Below are positions 4,874 through 5,926 of a DNA stretch of 5,926 bases, one piece after another; within the stretch, counting starts at the first letter, position 1; every line of letters starts with the position of its first letter. Both the position numbers and the translations under genes were made by a program. This stretch comes from Frankiaceae bacterium (GTDB taxonomy: Bacteria; Actinomycetota; Actinomycetes; Mycobacteriales; SCTD01), in the NCBI GenBank assembly GCA_947479995.1, contig CANKBT010000203.1, forward strand, positions 1 through 5,926, given 5' to 3'. Under the pieces are notes generated by a model that was not told where the DNA came from, searched no databases, and saw only the letters and a program-made list of their open reading frames with translations.

Positions 4874-5865
4874 CGAGGGCAGCGGTGCTGGGCACGGGCT
4901 CGTGGGGCACGGCCTACGGCAAGGTGCTCGCGGACGCCGGCACCGACGTCGTGCTGTGGTCGCGGCGCGAGGAGCTCGCGCACGCCGTGCGCACGACGCG
5001 GGAGAACCCCGACTACCTGCCGGGGGTGCGCCTGCCCGACCGGCTCACCGCGACGAGCGACGCCGCCGAGGCGGTCGCGGGCGCCGACCTCGTCGTGCTC
5101 GCCGTGCCGTCGCAGAGCCTGCGCGCCAACCTCGAGCAGCTCGCCCCGGTGCTCGCGCCGGGCGCCCTGCTCGTCAGCCTCATGAAGGGCGTCGAGGTCG
5201 GCACCAGCCTGCGCATGAGCGAGGTGGTGTGCGAGGTGGCGGGCGTCGACCCGCACCGCGTGGCGGTCGTCAGCGGCCCCAACCTGGCGCGCGAGATCGC
5301 CGCCGGGCAGCCGGCCGCCACCGTCGTCGCGTGCAGCGACCTCGACACCGCCGAGCTGCTGCAGGCCGCGTCGTCGACGCCCTACTTCCGCCCGTACACG
5401 AACGTCGACGTCGTCGGCTGCGAGCTCGGCGGGGCGGTCAAGAACGTCATCGCGCTGGCCACCGGCATCGCCGACGGGCTCGGCTTCGGCGACAACACCA
5501 AGGCCTCGCTCATCACCCGCGGGCTGGCCGAGACGGCCCGCCTGGGCCTCGCGCTCGGCGCCGACCCGCTCACCTTCTCCGGCCTGGCCGGCCTCGGCGA
5601 CCTCGTCGCGACGTGCAGCTCGCCGCTGTCGCGCAACCGCACGGTGGGCGAGCGGCTCGGCCGCGGGGAGACGCTCGAGCAGGTGCTCGCCGACACCCGG
5701 CAGACCGCCGAGGGCGTGAAGAGCTGCTGGTCGATCCTGGAGCTCGCGCGGCGCCACGGCGTCGAGATGCCGATCACCGAGCAGGTGTCGGCGGTCTGCC
5801 ACGACGGCAAGGCCCCGGCGGCGATCGTGGCCGCGCTCATGAGCCGGGAGCAGAAGAGCGAGTAG
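4870..5865 (+). CDS. gpsA: NAD(P)+-dependent glycerol-3-phosphate dehydrogenase
   Basis: GpsA reduces dihydroxyacetone phosphate to sn-glycerol 3-phosphate, the backbone of phospholipids. The 331-residue length is normal for the family. The N-terminal Rossmann domain begins at once with VLGTGSWGTAYGKVL (6-20; glycines 8, 10 and 13), followed by VVLWSRR (27-33), VVLAVPSQSLR (75-85), SLMKGVE (103-109, K106) and VSGPNLAREIA (134-144). The C-terminal catalytic domain has the family signature at 188-209 (starting GAVKNVIALATG, with catalytic K191), NTKASLITRGLAE (209-221) and SGLAGLGDLVATCSSPLSRN (237-256). GTG at 4870 is the start because the dinucleotide-binding motif follows directly and GGAGG stands 7 nt upstream. 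The frame stays open for more than 1,200 codons upstream, but that part is antisense to ppk1 and cofC or out of frame with plsC and resembles no protein. It is cotranscribed with plsC. Confidence 0.97.
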   Translation: MTRAAVLGTGSWGTAYGKVLADAGTDVVLWSRREELAHAVRTTRENPDYLPGVRLPDRLTATSDAAEAVAGADLVVLAVPSQSLRANLEQLAPVLAPGALLVSLMKGVEVGTSLRMSEVVCEVAGVDPHRVAVVSGPNLAREIAAGQPAATVVACSDLDTAELLQAASSTPYFRPYTNVDVVGCELGGAVKNVIALATGIADGLGFGDNTKASLITRGLAETARLGLALGADPLTFSGLAGLGDLVATCSSPLSRNRTVGERLGRGETLEQVLADTRQTAEGVKSCWSILELARRHGVEMPITEQVSAVCHDGKAPAAIVAALMSREQKSE

Positions 5866-5926
5866 TGCCCGGTCCTGACCTGGCGACCGTCGCCCGGGCG
5901 CTGCTCGACCACTACGGCGAGGAGCC
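5865..5926 (+). CDS. Start of an unidentified gene, cut by the window end
   Basis: GTG at 5865-5867 overlaps the last base of the gpsA stop (TAGTG) and opens a frame of 20 codons to the window edge: VPGPDLATVARALLDHYGEE. Codon composition fits a real gene, with G or C at nearly all third positions. The Shine-Dalgarno is weak: GGGAG at 5846-5850 is 14 nt away. The frame is not the start of D-alanine-D-alanine ligase, which follows gpsA in several actinobacteria. A helical start with ARALL.HYG recalls some endonuclease III-like HhH-GPD proteins, but 20 residues are too few to decide. Confidence 0.45.
   Translation, partial: MPGPDLATVARALLDHYGEE

Noticed and set aside
1..5926. tRNA, rRNA, riboswitch, insertion sequence, attachment site or phage genes
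   Set aside because: I saw no such structures. Nearly the whole window is occupied by core genes with uniform base and codon use, and there is no sign of horizontal transfer.

Overview
The window is chromosomal DNA from a very GC-rich actinomycete. Third codon positions are almost all G or C, starts are often GTG, and the gene set and order match a conserved actinobacterial neighbourhood. As I recall it, Mycobacterium tuberculosis carries hupB, mutT1, ppk, fbiD and gpdA2 in this order, with hupB convergent to mutT1 and gpdA2 divergent from fbiD. The same layout is seen here, with a PlsC-type acyltransferase gene added in front of gpsA. I cannot name the genus.

Layout: (1) 1-255, plus strand, the 3' end of an HU-type nucleoid protein gene, holding only the lysine/alanine/proline-rich tail, much of it built from a 12-bp tandem repeat. 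(2) 252-1133, minus strand, a MutT1-type protein (Nudix domain plus histidine-phosphatase domain); its stop codon shares the tetranucleotide CTAG with the HU stop. (3) 1141-3312, minus, polyphosphate kinase (PPK1). (4) 3364-3987, minus, CofC/FbiD guanylyltransferase of coenzyme F420 synthesis. (5) 3988-4129, a 142-bp divergent intergenic region. (6) 4130-4873, plus, a 1-acylglycerol-3-phosphate acyltransferase-like protein. (7) 4870-5865, plus, NAD(P)H-dependent glycerol-3-phosphate dehydrogenase GpsA, overlapping the preceding gene by 4 bp. (8) from 5865, the first codons of another plus-strand gene that runs off the window.

The minus-strand genes cofC, ppk1 and mutT1 are separated by 51 and 7 bp and probably form one transcription unit, perhaps with an extra promoter before ppk1. 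They join F420 precursor activation, polyphosphate synthesis and clean-up of damaged or signalling nucleotides. The plus-strand pair plsC-gpsA joins synthesis of glycerol 3-phosphate to acylation of a glycerol-phosphate lipid precursor.

The genes themselves are ordinary core functions and I see no undescribed defence, mobile or biosynthetic system. The most interesting non-coding signal is a pair of adjacent 11-nt units resembling a Streptomyces-type PHO box (PhoP-binding direct repeats) just before the ppk1 ribosome binding site. That would fit phosphate control of polyphosphate synthesis, but its position very close to the start codon is unusual.
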